From the NCBI RefSeq assembly GCF_008254045.1, contig NZ_CP042425.1, positions 4,898,001 to 4,962,000 of the forward strand: a DNA stretch of 64,000 nt, given 5' to 3'. Under the pieces are notes generated by a model. The model made no database searches, was not told where the DNA came from, and saw only the letters and a list, made by a program, of their open reading frames with translations. Below, in pieces: positions 9,044 through 17,736 of this stretch. Both the position numbers and the translations under genes were made by a program. Each line of letters starts with the position of its first letter. Position 1 is the stretch's first letter. The stretch is from Limnoglobus roseus. Its GTDB lineage: Bacteria > Planctomycetota > Planctomycetia > Gemmatales > Gemmataceae.

Positions 9044-9107
9044 GGAACCCAGAGCGGAAGCGACGGGGTGATGTCCCTGCCACCCCGTCGCTTCCGCTCT
9101 GGGTTCC
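9044..9107. repeat. 27-bp perfect inverted repeat with 10-base loop inside the exb operon
   Basis: Arm 9044-9070 (begins ggaacccagagcggaagc) is the exact complement of arm 9081-9107; the loop is atgtccctgc. It fills the gap between exbB and the first exbD-type gene and stops eight bases before that start codon. RNA from this site would form a very stable hairpin and could attenuate, protect exbB mRNA, or hide the exbD ribosome site. Its loop recurs in a hairpin at 60796-60829. Confidence 0.85.
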
Positions 9108-9115
9108 AAATACCG

Positions 9116-9850
9116 ATGGCCGTCGTTTCTTTCGACATCTGGCTGCTCTCCTCGAACACCGTCTACCGCGGCGTGCCGTTCGGCGTCGTCACCGACTGGG
9201 CGCAACAAGGCCGCCTCTCGGCCGACGACAAGGCGAAGGAGGCCGGCCCCGGCGAGAACTGGGTGCGCGTCGCCGACCACCCCATCGTCGGCGACTACCT
9301 CTTCGTGAAGACGGCCGACGCCCCGGTTGTGCCGGCCAAGGCGACGGAAGCCCTCGAACCCGTCGAGATGGACGTCGGCTGGCGGAAGAGCCACGACGAT
9401 GGCGACGACGACCCGGACTTGATCCCACTCATCGACATCAGCCTCGTGCTGCTGATCTTCTTCATGATGACGGCCACGGTCGCGTCGATGTCGCCGTTCC
9501 CGAACCCGGAGATGGCCAACGCCGCCAACCTCAGCGACGACCCGGGGGCACTGCTCATCGAGATCGACAAGAACGTGAACGGCGAGGCGGCGTACTCGCT
9601 CCGCGTTGGCACGGCCGGCCCGGAACCCGGCGCGAGCGACTTGAAGACGCTGCCCGAACTCGTCCGGGTGATGGACGCCAAGCTCTCCGAAATTCTCTCC
9701 CGCGGCGGCAAGGCACCACCGGTTCACGTTGCCTGCCACAAGGAACTCAACAGCGAGCGCATCTTGGAACTGGCGAGCGAACTGGAGAAGCGGAAGCGCG
9801 AGAACAAGATTTCGATGTTCGGGTCCGTCGTCAACGAGCGATCCAAATGA
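9116..9850 (+). CDS. GYF-like/ExbD (TolR) fusion protein, first copy
   Basis: The C-terminal part is ExbD/TolR-like: a single membrane helix LIDISLVLLIFFMMTATV with the conserved proton-relaying Asp (D107), followed by a periplasmic domain. The first about 70 residues (SFDIWLLSSNTVYRGVPFG, then WAQQGRLSADD and NWVRVADH) resemble a GYF_2/DUF4339 domain, which would sit in the cytoplasm. The 244-residue protein is therefore longer than ordinary ExbD (about 140). It probably pairs with the ExbB just upstream. ATG 9116 is chosen by homology of the GYF-like start; no strong ribosome site is visible because the preceding hairpin runs almost up to it. Confidence 0.8.
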   Translation: MAVVSFDIWLLSSNTVYRGVPFGVVTDWAQQGRLSADDKAKEAGPGENWVRVADHPIVGDYLFVKTADAPVVPAKATEALEPVEMDVGWRKSHDDGDDDPDLIPLIDISLVLLIFFMMTATVASMSPFPNPEMANAANLSDDPGALLIEIDKNVNGEAAYSLRVGTAGPEPGASDLKTLPELVRVMDAKLSEILSRGGKAPPVHVACHKELNSERILELASELEKRKRENKISMFGSVVNERSK

Positions 9851-10473
9851 GCTGGAAAGTACGCCCCGAAGGGTCCGAGACGGCCGTGGAGGTTCCCACG
9901 GCTCAGCGGGTGCTGGACGGTATCCGCGAAGGCGAGTGGGAGCCGACCGACGACGTTCGCGGCCCGGCCGACGCTGCCTGGGTGCCGATCGAGGAACACG
10001 TACAGTTCGCGGACGCGATCGCCGAGATGGGCGCGGCCCCGATCGAGATGCCGGACGAAACGCACCTCGACATGAACCCGCTCATCGACGTGGCGCTGGT
10101 GCTGCTCATCTTCTTCATCCTCACGACCACCTACGCCGTCCTCCGACGGACTATCGACGTGCCGAGCGAACCGGAACCGGACAAGGGGATGGGGAAGCAG
10201 AAGCGCGAATTGCAAGAGGTGCAGGAACGGTCGTTCAAGGTCGAGGCGTGGCTGATCGACGACCGGCCGCGGGTCAAAATCAACGACAAGATCATCGAGG
10301 TCGAAGACCTGGAGAAGTCGCTGAAAGACGTGATGAAGGCCACTAACCACCGCGAGATGCTGTTGGAGTTCGAGGGCCGCGTCCCGTGGGGGGTGCTGGC
10401 CCAGATCATCGACGCGGCGAAGGCCGCCGAGGTGACGAACATCACCTTCAAGCGGAAGAAGGCAGGGGGGTGA
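9847..10473 (+). CDS. GYF-like/ExbD (TolR) fusion protein, second copy
   Basis: This 208-residue protein has the same plan as the preceding one: an N-terminal module (SWKVRPEGSETAVEVPTAQ, GEWEPTDDVRGP, AWVPIEE) like GYF_2, then the ExbD helix LIDVALVLLIFFILTTTYAV with Asp 81, then a periplasmic domain ending in IIDAAKAAEVTNITFK, typical of ExbD. Its ATG overlaps the stop of the first copy by four bases (ATGA), showing translational coupling. The two are diverged paralogues, so the channel probably contains an ExbD heterodimer, as is known for some planctomycete and other ExbBDD operons. Confidence 0.82.
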   Translation: MSWKVRPEGSETAVEVPTAQRVLDGIREGEWEPTDDVRGPADAAWVPIEEHVQFADAIAEMGAAPIEMPDETHLDMNPLIDVALVLLIFFILTTTYAVLRRTIDVPSEPEPDKGMGKQKRELQEVQERSFKVEAWLIDDRPRVKINDKIIEVEDLEKSLKDVMKATNHREMLLEFEGRVPWGVLAQIIDAAKAAEVTNITFKRKKAGG

Positions 10474-10477
10474 GGGC

Positions 10478-10507
10478 AAAGCCCGGGCACGGCCGTGCCC
10501 AGGGCTT
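10478..10507. terminator. GC-rich hairpin between exbD copy 2 and a convergent gene
   Basis: Stem aaagccc-gggcacgg pairs with ccgtgccc-a-gggcttt, with one bulged A. It lies four bases after the plus-strand stop and ten bases before the end of the minus-strand gene, so it can serve both as terminator. Confidence 0.65.
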
Positions 10508-10517
10508 TCGGTCGTTG

Positions 10518-11504
10518 TTATCGCGTCTTCTGATCCGTCACGATGAAGTCGTAACTCCCGCCGCGGATGACGACCTTGAACGTCGTCGAGCGAATCTGTT
10601 CGGGCGTCTTGTTCCCGTAGTTCCGTTCCAGGGACGCCAACTTCTCTTCCAACTCCGCCGGGAAGTAAACGTAAAACTCGGCTGGTTTGAAGTTCAACTT
10701 CAGAGCTTCGCCCACCGATTGTACCGTGTCGCGGTTGCCTTCTCCGAATCGGATGAGATTGGCGTAAGTGTTAATATCGGCGTCGGTGGCAGGTGCGCCT
10801 TGTGGGTTGCGAAGGTTCTTGAACAAGATCAGTACTTTTCTCTCCGGCGGGACGGGCACGAGAATCACGCCGCCGATGCCGCTGATCTGGTTGATGTAGT
10901 CCTGACCGGTGGTCGTCTCGAACTTCATGATCCACCGTAGGCCGCGGGCGTAGGTCGAACTCGCCCCCGCGCCGCCGGGGCCGGTCCCGCCGTTCGCGTT
11001 CCCGCCAGTTTTGCCCCCCGTCCCAGGCTTCGCGCCGAGCAACTTGTTGCGAATGTCGTCGTTCAGCCGCCCGAGGATTTCCGCCTGACTGTCGGGGATC
11101 TCGATGTCGCCGCCGAGGTCCAACTTCTCGCGGATCTCTTTCTTCACGTCGTTCAGTTGCACGTCGTTTAGTGGCTTTGCCAGGTCTGCCGCGCTCACCT
11201 GCTTGCCGGAGGCCAAATCGGCACCGCCGCCGTCGGGGCTGCCGTCCCCCGCGTCGTCTTCGCCGCCGAGGAAGTGCATCGGCGGCGAGATCTTATCCGA
11301 TGTTTGCGGCCGGGCGAGGTAAACGAGCGCGGCGATTGCGACAAGGAACATGATCGCTGCGATGGCCACGCTCACCGGCATTTCCAACCGCGTATTGTAC
11401 CGCTCCCAGAACGGCTGTTCGATCACGCCGTTCGGGTCGAGGTCGCGGAAACCGGGGTTCTCGACCACGGGTTCGGCGGGTTCGGGCAAGGTCGGCATCG
11501 ACAT
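10518..11504 (-). CDS. Membrane-anchored hypothetical protein
   Basis: The 328-residue protein has one membrane helix at about 40-62 (VSVAIAAIMFLVAIAALVYLA), a charged cytoplasmic N-terminus, a Gly/Asn/Thr-rich linker around GGKTGGNANGGTGPGG, and a folded C-terminal domain containing PVPPERKVLILFKNLRNP. I do not recognise a family. The start at 11504 has GGGAG six to seven bases upstream and is better than the ATG 48 bases before. It faces the exbB-exbD-exbD operon tail to tail. A link with the proton channel is possible but not shown: it has no TonB C-terminal motif. Confidence 0.65.
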   Translation of the reverse strand: MSMPTLPEPAEPVVENPGFRDLDPNGVIEQPFWERYNTRLEMPVSVAIAAIMFLVAIAALVYLARPQTSDKISPPMHFLGGEDDAGDGSPDGGGADLASGKQVSAADLAKPLNDVQLNDVKKEIREKLDLGGDIEIPDSQAEILGRLNDDIRNKLLGAKPGTGGKTGGNANGGTGPGGAGASSTYARGLRWIMKFETTTGQDYINQISGIGGVILVPVPPERKVLILFKNLRNPQGAPATDADINTYANLIRFGEGNRDTVQSVGEALKLNFKPAEFYVYFPAELEEKLASLERNYGNKTPEQIRSTTFKVVIRGGSYDFIVTDQKTR

Positions 11505-11593
11505 GACTGGCTCCCGGAATCGGGTGGAGGAAGGTGCGTACCCCTCTCCCAACGTACCCGACCGACCGGGGTTTGCACAGCGGGGAACAAAAA

Positions 11594-11619
11594 AGCGGAG
11601 GGGACGAATCCCCTCCGCT
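11594..11619 (-). terminator. Rho-independent terminator of dnaK
   Basis: On the minus strand, a 10-bp perfect stem (agcggagggg/cccctccgct) with a six-base loop is followed at once by six T. It lies 23 bases after the dnaK stop. This is the clearest intrinsic terminator of the window. Confidence 0.9.
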
Positions 11620-11642
11620 CAGAATCGGAACCGGCGGTCCCG

Positions 11643-13595
11643 TTACTTCTTCACTTCGTACTCGGCGTCCATCACGTCGTCGCCCGGCTTCTTTTCTGGG
11701 GCGGCCGGCGTCGCGTCCGGGCCGCCCGCCGGTGCGCCGGCGGCCTTGTACAAGTGCTGGGCCATCGCCTGAGACACCGTGTTCAACTCGCTCACGGCGG
11801 CCTTCAGTGCGGCCACGTCGGTCCCGTCCTTGAGGCCCTTGACCTTCTCGATGGCCTTCTCGATCGGGGCCTTGTCCGCGGCCGTGATCTTGTCGCCGGA
11901 CTCCTTGAACAACTTCTCCAGTTGGAACACCGTGTTGTCGGCCTCGTTGCGGGCGTCGGCCAACTCCCGCTTGTTCTTGTCCTCGTCGGCGTGGCTCTCC
12001 GCGTCGCGGCGCATCCGCTCGACTTCGTCCTTGTCGATGCCGCTGGAGTTCGTGATGCGAATCTGGTTCTCCTTGCCCGTGCCCACGTCCTTCGCGGCCA
12101 CGTTGAGGATGCCGTTCGCGTCGATGTCGAACTTCACCTGAATCTGCGGCACGCCGCGCGGGGCCGGGGGAATGCCGTCGAGGTGGAACTCGCCGATCTT
12201 CTTGTTGTCCCGGCTCATCGGCCGTTCGCCCTGGTAGACTTCCACCAGCACCGACGGCTGATTGTCCGACGCGGTCGAATACGTCTTCTCGATCGTCTTC
12301 GGGATCGTCGTGTTCTTCGGGATCAGCACGTCGAGGATGCCGCCGAGGGTTTCGAGGCCCAAGGACAGCGGCGTCACGTCGAGCAGCAGAAGGTCGGACT
12401 TCGCACCCAGCAAGAGTTGCGAGCCGAGGATGGCCGCACCGATGGCGACGACTTCGTCCGGGTTCACCCCGCGGTGGCCTTCCTTGCTGAAGATTTCCTT
12501 CACGAGCGCCTGCACCCGCGGCATCCGCGTCATCCCGCCGACCATGACGACTTCGCCGATGTCGCTCGGCTTCTTCCCGGCGTCTTTCAACGCCTGGAGA
12601 ACCGGCTTCTTACAGCGTTCGATTAGGTGCTCGACCAACCGCTCGAACTGGTTGCGGGTAATCGTCAGCATCAGGTGCTTCGGCCCGCTCGCGTCGGCCG
12701 TGATGAACGGCAGGTTCACGTCCGTGCTGGTCTGTTGCGACAGGTCCTTCTTCGCCCGCTCCGCGGCTTCCTTGAGGCGTTGCAGGGCCATCTGATCCTT
12801 GCGGAGGTCGATGCCGTTTTCCTTCTTGAACTCGCCTGCGATGAAGTCGATCAGCACTTCGTCGAAGTCGTCGCCGCCGAGGTGGGTGTCGCCGTTGGTG
12901 GACTTCACGTCGAAGACGCCGTCCTCACCGACTTCCAGCACCGACACGTCAAACGTGCCGCCGCCAAGGTCGAACACCGCGATCGTCTGGTCCTTCTTCT
13001 TGTCCATCGCGTAGGCCAACGCCGCCGCCGTCGGCTCGTTGATGATCCGCATCCGCTGCTTGTCTTTCTTGCCCGTCTTCGGGTTGTCGACGTCCCATTC
13101 GGTGTCGAAGCCCGCAACCGACGCGGCGTCGATGGTGGCCTGCCGTTGGCTGTCGTTGAAGTAGGCCGGGACGGTGATGACCGCCTTGCGGACGGTGTGA
13201 CCGAGGTACGCTTCCGCCGCTTCCTTCAACTTGCGAAGGATCATCGCCGAGATTTCGGGCGGCGTGTAGTTCTTGCTGTCGATCTCGACTTTGACGAGGT
13301 CTTCCTTGCCGCCGACGATCTTGTACGGGACGAGCTTCTCTTCGCTCTCGACTTCGTAATGTCGTCGGCCCATGAACCGCTTGATCGAGTAGATCGTGCG
13401 GGCCGGGTTGGTAATCGCCTGCCGCTTGGCCGGGTCGCCGACGAGGCGGTTGCCGTCCTTCGTGAACGCGACCACACTCGGCGTGATGCGGTTGCCTTCT
13501 TGATTGGCGATGACCTTAACTTCGTTGCCTTCCATAACCGCGACGACCGAGTTCGTGGTGCCGAGGTCGATACCGATGATTTTCTCTTCCGCCAT
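11643..13595 (-). CDS. dnaK: Chaperone protein DnaK (Hsp70)
   Basis: DnaK binds exposed hydrophobic peptides in an ATP-controlled cycle with DnaJ and GrpE. The 650-residue length is normal. Visible signatures are GIDLGTTNSVVAVMEG at the start, VFDLGGGTFDVSVLE at about 195-210, the linker region LLLDVTPLSLGLETLGG, and an acidic C-terminus ending MDAEYEVKK. A GGAGG ribosome site lies at 13605-13609. No dnaJ or grpE is adjacent, and I saw no CIRCE element (TTAGCACTC-N9-GAGTGCTAA) upstream, so HrcA control is not supported. Confidence 0.97.
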   Translation of the reverse strand: MAEEKIIGIDLGTTNSVVAVMEGNEVKVIANQEGNRITPSVVAFTKDGNRLVGDPAKRQAITNPARTIYSIKRFMGRRHYEVESEEKLVPYKIVGGKEDLVKVEIDSKNYTPPEISAMILRKLKEAAEAYLGHTVRKAVITVPAYFNDSQRQATIDAASVAGFDTEWDVDNPKTGKKDKQRMRIINEPTAAALAYAMDKKKDQTIAVFDLGGGTFDVSVLEVGEDGVFDVKSTNGDTHLGGDDFDEVLIDFIAGEFKKENGIDLRKDQMALQRLKEAAERAKKDLSQQTSTDVNLPFITADASGPKHLMLTITRNQFERLVEHLIERCKKPVLQALKDAGKKPSDIGEVVMVGGMTRMPRVQALVKEIFSKEGHRGVNPDEVVAIGAAILGSQLLLGAKSDLLLLDVTPLSLGLETLGGILDVLIPKNTTIPKTIEKTYSTASDNQPSVLVEVYQGERPMSRDNKKIGEFHLDGIPPAPRGVPQIQVKFDIDANGILNVAAKDVGTGKENQIRITNSSGIDKDEVERMRRDAESHADEDKNKRELADARNEADNTVFQLEKLFKESGDKITAADKAPIEKAIEKVKGLKDGTDVAALKAAVSELNTVSQAMAQHLYKAAGAPAGGPDATPAAPEKKPGDDVMDAEYEVKK

Positions 13596-13991
13596 AGTGG
13601 TTTGCCTCCGGGTGTGTCGTGGCCGTTGGTGTTAAATCGGCGAATTGTACCCACGACAGGTCAATCGCCGGATTGGTTTTCCAGTCGAAACAATCCGTTA
13701 CGTCAGAGTCAGAACTCCGTGTGAATGATTCTAGGCAATTGCTGTGCCGGAATCCTGGAGCTTGAGAATCTCCGCAAATCTCGCTCCTTTCAGCGATTGG
13801 GGCGGGAAACTGGTGACAGAAGCTTCACCTGGGACTGCCAAAATGACATTTCTGGCTTCCGTCCGGTCGTGCCACCCCATGACGCGGGAAATCGGCTTAA
13901 AAATCGCCTCTTCCAATTGATTCGTTGACTCCACCCGACACAAAGATACATTGGGCACAAATTTCCACTTTCTCGCCGGCGATTGGCCAAC
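13596..13991. other. Intergenic region between dnaK and pheA (divergent)
   Basis: These 396 bases should hold both the dnaK and pheA promoters. No convincing CIRCE box, tRNA or attenuator was found. A 49-codon minus-strand frame (13731-13880, beginning MGWHDRTEARNV) and overlapping frames on the other strand are open, but nothing supports a real gene. The codon-position GC bias is weaker here than in the flanking genes. Confidence 0.5.
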
Positions 13992-15110
13992 ATGTCGAAA
14001 AAACCTGAGAACGGTTCGTCGGACAAAATCAACGCGGATTTGAAGGCCCTTCGCGTCAAAATTGACAAGCTCGATCTCGACATCCTTGACCTTGTTAACA
14101 AGCGGGCGTCCATTGCGTCCCAGATTGGCAAGGTGAAGGCCCAGCAAGGCGGCGACGTCTTCTCGGCCGCCCGCGAAGAGGAAGTGATTCAGAACATCCT
14201 CACGGCCAACAAGGGGCCGCTGCCGGAAGTCACGTTGAAGGCGATCTTCCGCGAATTGATGAGCGCCGCCCGGGCGTTGCAACGGGTGCAGAAGGTCGCC
14301 TTCCTCGGCCCCGAACACAGCTACAGCCACATTGCCGCGCTGGAACGCTTCGGCGAGGCGGCCGAGTACATGAGCGTTGGTTCGATTGCGGCAGTCTTCG
14401 AGGAAGTGAGCCGGAAGCACGTCGACATCGGCATCGTACCGCTGGAGAACTCGACCGACGGCCGGATCGCCGACACGCTGGACATGTTCATCAACATGCC
14501 GAACATCAAGATTTGTTCGGAAATCCGACTGATGGTCCACCACAACCTGTTGGCCAACTGCGAGCAGACGGCGATCCAGCACATCTACAGCAAGGCGCAA
14601 GCCCTGTCGCAGTGCCGGAACTGGCTTAGCAAGAACATGCCGCACGCCTCACTGCATCAGGTGGCCAGCACTGCCGATGCCGCCCGCCTCGCGACGGGGT
14701 CGCCGAACGCCGCCGCGGTTGCCAGCCGGCAGGCCGCCGTGCGGTACGGCATCCGCGTGCTGTTCGCCAACATCGAAGATTACGCGAACAACGAGACACG
14801 CTTCGCCGTCATCGGCCAGACCGACAGCGGCAAGACCGGCAACGACAAGACGGCCGTGATGTTCCAGGTGCTCCACAAGCCGGGGGCGCTGGTGGACATC
14901 CTGGAACTCTTCAAGTCGAACAAGATCAACCTGACCTGGGTGGAATCGTTCCCCTACCGGCAGGCGAAGGGCGAGTACGTGTTCTTCGTCGACTTCGAGG
15001 GCCACCGCGAAGACCCGAAGATCAAGAAGGCGATTCAAGCAGCCGAAAAGATGTGTGAGTCGTTCTCCGTCCTTGGCTCCTTCCCGATGGCGAAGCTGGC
15101 TGACGATTGA
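13992..15110 (+). CDS. pheA: Bifunctional chorismate mutase/prephenate dehydratase (P-protein)
   Basis: It converts chorismate to prephenate and then to phenylpyruvate in phenylalanine synthesis. Residues about 10-90 form the AroQ chorismate mutase helices (LRVKIDKLDLDILDLVNKRA). The dehydratase domain follows, with VAFLGPEHSYSH, VPLENSTDGRIADTLD and the catalytic NETRFAVIG. The C-terminal ACT domain starts KPGALVDILELF. The usual ESRP phenylalanine-binding motif reads ESFP here, which may alter feedback inhibition. The ATG at 13992 is used because homology begins shortly after; an upstream GTG-type start at 13983 is less likely. Confidence 0.94.
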   Translation: MSKKPENGSSDKINADLKALRVKIDKLDLDILDLVNKRASIASQIGKVKAQQGGDVFSAAREEEVIQNILTANKGPLPEVTLKAIFRELMSAARALQRVQKVAFLGPEHSYSHIAALERFGEAAEYMSVGSIAAVFEEVSRKHVDIGIVPLENSTDGRIADTLDMFINMPNIKICSEIRLMVHHNLLANCEQTAIQHIYSKAQALSQCRNWLSKNMPHASLHQVASTADAARLATGSPNAAAVASRQAAVRYGIRVLFANIEDYANNETRFAVIGQTDSGKTGNDKTAVMFQVLHKPGALVDILELFKSNKINLTWVESFPYRQAKGEYVFFVDFEGHREDPKIKKAIQAAEKMCESFSVLGSFPMAKLADD

Positions 15111-15295
15111 GCCGTCTTGCAATTGGCTTGACAGCCGCGAGTGACGAGAGGATGATATTTTACCGGGCGTTTGATATGCCGCCGGGTACGGTTTGCTCCC
15201 ACCCCTGACAGACTCCGAATCCCACCTTACTCGGAATCGTCTCCCTGCTCCCGCGGCATCATTCCTCCCACCGGCCGCGGGATCGGAGGTTCTTG

Positions 15296-16624
15296 ATGAA
15301 GAACACCAACTGTGCCGGCGTCACCCGCCGGGACTGCCTGCAACTCGGCCTCGCCACGTTCTTTGGCGGCGCTCTCGCGTCGGCATTGCGGGCGTCGGAC
15401 AGCGGGGCACCGCAAGCGGCGGCGAAGTCTGTCATCCTCATTTGGATGGACGGCGGGCCGACGCACTTCGAGACGTTCGACCCGAAGCCGGACGCCCCCG
15501 CCGAGTACCGCGGCGACTTCAAGACCGTCGCCACGAAAACGCCGGGCGTGTTCTTCTCCGAGCACATGAAGAAGCTCGCGGCCATGTCCGACAAGCTCTC
15601 CATCGTTCGGTCGATCCGCCACGACCAAGGGAATCACGGGGCCGGCAACCACTACATGATGACCGGCGCACCGCCGCGCATCCCGGTCGGCTGCGGTGCG
15701 TTCGTGAGCTTCCACCCGAGTCTCGGGTCGGTCGTCGCGCACGAGAAGCCGGCCCCGGCCGGGCTGCCGGCGTACTTCAGCCTGCCGAGCATGTCGCGGT
15801 CCGGCGGGCCGAACTTCCTCGGGGCGAAGTACGCGCCGTTCGTCGTGGACGGCGACCCGAACGCCGCCGGTTTCCGCGTGCGCGACGTGGCCCTGCCGAG
15901 CGGCATGACCGAGGGCCGGTTCGCCGACCGCACCGACGTGCGGGCCGAGGTCGATCGCTTCCAGCGGTTCCTGGACAAGACCGCCGGCGATCCGGCCGTG
16001 GCGATGGACGACCACTACAAACAGGCCGCCGAGTTGATGCACTCGAAGGAAGCGCAGGCGGCGTTCGAGATCAACCGCGAGCCGGAGAAGGTCCGCGACC
16101 AGTACGGCCGAAACGGCTTCGGTCAGCGGGCACTCCTCGCCCGGCGGTTGGTCGAGGCCGGCGTGCCGTTCGTCACGATCAACGACGGCGGCTGGGACCA
16201 CCACTCGGACCTGTTCAACGCGCTAACGAAGCGACTGCCGAGTTGGGATCAAACGGTGTCGGCCCTGATCGCCGACCTCGACCAGCGGGGTCTGCTCGAA
16301 AGCACGATGGTGATCGCGCTCGGCGAGTTCGGCCGCACGCCGAAGATCTCGACCCTGTCCGGCCAGACCAAGGCGGGTCGCGATCACTGGGCGAACGCGA
16401 TGAGCGTCCTCTTCGCCGGCGGCAAATCGCCGGGCGGGCAGATCATTGGTGCAACGGACAAGAACGGCTTCGCGGCCGTCGAGCGGGTGCTGTCGCCGGA
16501 GAACTTCGCGTCGACGATTTACACGAAGCTCGGCATCGACCCGAACAAGATGCTCTACACGCCGCAGGGCCGCCCGACGCACATCGTCAGCAACGGGACG
16601 CCGATTAAGGAACTGATGGGCTAA
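15296..16624 (+). CDS. DUF1501 family protein (alkaline-phosphatase/sulfatase-like fold)
   Basis: DUF1501 proteins are abundant in Planctomycetota and share the sulfatase/phosphatase fold; their substrates are mostly unknown. The 442-residue protein begins with a Tat-like leader (TRRDCLQLGLATFFGGALASAL) and has ILIWMDGGPTHFETFDPKP, the GNHGAGNHYMMTG segment, NDGGWDHHSDLF and LGEFGRTPKI, all typical of the family. It is likely exported folded. The ATG at 15296 has a GGAGG ribosome site at 15285-15289. These genes often pair with DUF1549 cytochrome genes, but no partner is present here. Confidence 0.9.
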   Translation: MKNTNCAGVTRRDCLQLGLATFFGGALASALRASDSGAPQAAAKSVILIWMDGGPTHFETFDPKPDAPAEYRGDFKTVATKTPGVFFSEHMKKLAAMSDKLSIVRSIRHDQGNHGAGNHYMMTGAPPRIPVGCGAFVSFHPSLGSVVAHEKPAPAGLPAYFSLPSMSRSGGPNFLGAKYAPFVVDGDPNAAGFRVRDVALPSGMTEGRFADRTDVRAEVDRFQRFLDKTAGDPAVAMDDHYKQAAELMHSKEAQAAFEINREPEKVRDQYGRNGFGQRALLARRLVEAGVPFVTINDGGWDHHSDLFNALTKRLPSWDQTVSALIADLDQRGLLESTMVIALGEFGRTPKISTLSGQTKAGRDHWANAMSVLFAGGKSPGGQIIGATDKNGFAAVERVLSPENFASTIYTKLGIDPNKMLYTPQGRPTHIVSNGTPIKELMG

Positions 16625-16642
16625 GCATCTGAGCGGTTCTGG

Positions 16643-16795
16643 GTGCGCCTACTATGGGTTGAGAACCACTCCGTATTCGCAAAGGTGGCGGGCTGGCAAT
16701 TCCTGGCCACCCACGAGTTGACCGTCGTGCCGTCGTTGGCAGAAGCTCATGCTGCACTGACGGCCAAGCAATTCGATGCGGTCTTGCTGGACTAA
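16643..16795 (+). pseudogene. Truncated response-regulator receiver fragment
   Basis: Reading from GTG 16643, 50 codons encode a CheY-like first half: an N-terminal beta strand and acidic pocket (RLLWVENHSVF), then HELTVVPSL and FDAVLLD, where the last Asp corresponds to the phospho-acceptor. A stop codon follows at once, so helices 3-5 and the output face are missing. The frame is open from just after the DUF1501 stop. The next gene starts on the other strand one base later. It is most likely the remnant of a small response regulator cut by a deletion or rearrangement. Confidence 0.6.
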
Positions 16796-17509
16796 CTACG
16801 ACGCCAACTTCAGTGGTACAGCCGCCGGCTTCGTAATCCTAAGCCGACCCGTCTCGGCCCACCGTTCGGCGATGCCGTCGACGCGGTCCATCTCCGTTTG
16901 CACCAACAGCCGGTACGGTTCCAGTTCGCTCGATCGCAGGTTCGGCGGGATCGTGATCGGCTCGCCGTGGACGATGCGGACCCGCGAGGTCGGCCGGGGA
17001 ATCGCGAAGCGGTCCCAGCTTTTGAGCCGCCACGGCCGGTTGTAACCGACGCCCATCGCGACGACCTTCATGCCCGTCCGCGAGGCGATGTAGATGACGC
17101 CCGGCTGAACCACCCGTCGCGGCCCGCGCGGCCCGTCCGGCGTGATCGCCATGTTCCGATAGGGGAAGTCGTCGCGGACCATCTGCCGCACGGCTTCGAC
17201 GCCGCCGCGGGTACTCGACCCGCAGACGAGGCCCATACCCATTTTGCGTATCAGGCCGCCGAGCAGTTGGCCGTCCGCGTGCTGGCTAATTAGCACCGCG
17301 ATGTCCGGCCCGCCGAACTTGATCGTCGGCAGCAGCAACTTCTCGTGCCAGATCGAGAGCAGGATGCGGTCCGGGTACGTTGGCCGGCCGTAGGCCACGT
17401 CGGGGCCGATGCAGTGGTGATCGAAGTGCAGGGTCTTCACGACCGCGAACGCCGCTTGCGAGGCGAGCCAACTGGCGGCGGCGACGAGCTTCGGATTGCG
17501 AATCTTCAT
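16796..17509 (-). CDS. DUF374-family lysophospholipid acyltransferase-like protein
   Basis: The 237-residue protein matches DUF374, a branch of the PlsC/LpxL-type acyltransferases. Signatures are LSIWHEKLLLP, ISQHADGQLLGGLIRKMG, VCGSSTRGGVEAVRQM and AITPDGPRGPRRVVQPGVIYIAS. A hydrophobic N-terminus suggests membrane association. It probably transfers an acyl chain to a lipid A-like or phospholipid acceptor, but the substrate cannot be told. It is monocistronic; its stop directly abuts the response-regulator fragment. Confidence 0.82.
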   Translation of the reverse strand: MKIRNPKLVAAASWLASQAAFAVVKTLHFDHHCIGPDVAYGRPTYPDRILLSIWHEKLLLPTIKFGGPDIAVLISQHADGQLLGGLIRKMGMGLVCGSSTRGGVEAVRQMVRDDFPYRNMAITPDGPRGPRRVVQPGVIYIASRTGMKVVAMGVGYNRPWRLKSWDRFAIPRPTSRVRIVHGEPITIPPNLRSSELEPYRLLVQTEMDRVDGIAERWAETGRLRITKPAAVPLKLAS

Positions 17510-17736
17510 GGCGTCCTGCCTCGAATGGCCACGCGGCTCGGCCGGGTTTTCGGTGATCTTCGCGGGAAACGGGCAAGTTACGCCCCATGAGGCTGATCTG
17601 TCAAGACCGTCGAAACGAGCGTCCTGACTTGGAATCGAGGGGCGGATTCGGAGATTGCCCCTTCAGGTCGGTGGTCGGCGTCGGTATAGTCTACCCCACA
17701 CGCCCGCCTTCCAGACCCCTCTTCTGGCTCTGGCCC

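Noticed and set aside
10518..11504. TonB function for the membrane-anchored protein next to the exb genes
   Set aside because: It is on the opposite strand, and the C-terminal domain has no TonB-type motif; only the single membrane helix fits.
13596..13720. CIRCE heat-shock operator before dnaK
   Set aside because: I looked for TTAGCACTC-N9-GAGTGCTAA and found no similar inverted repeat.
13731..13880. 49-codon minus-strand frame near pheA
   Set aside because: No family match, no clear ribosome site, and the opposite strand is equally open.
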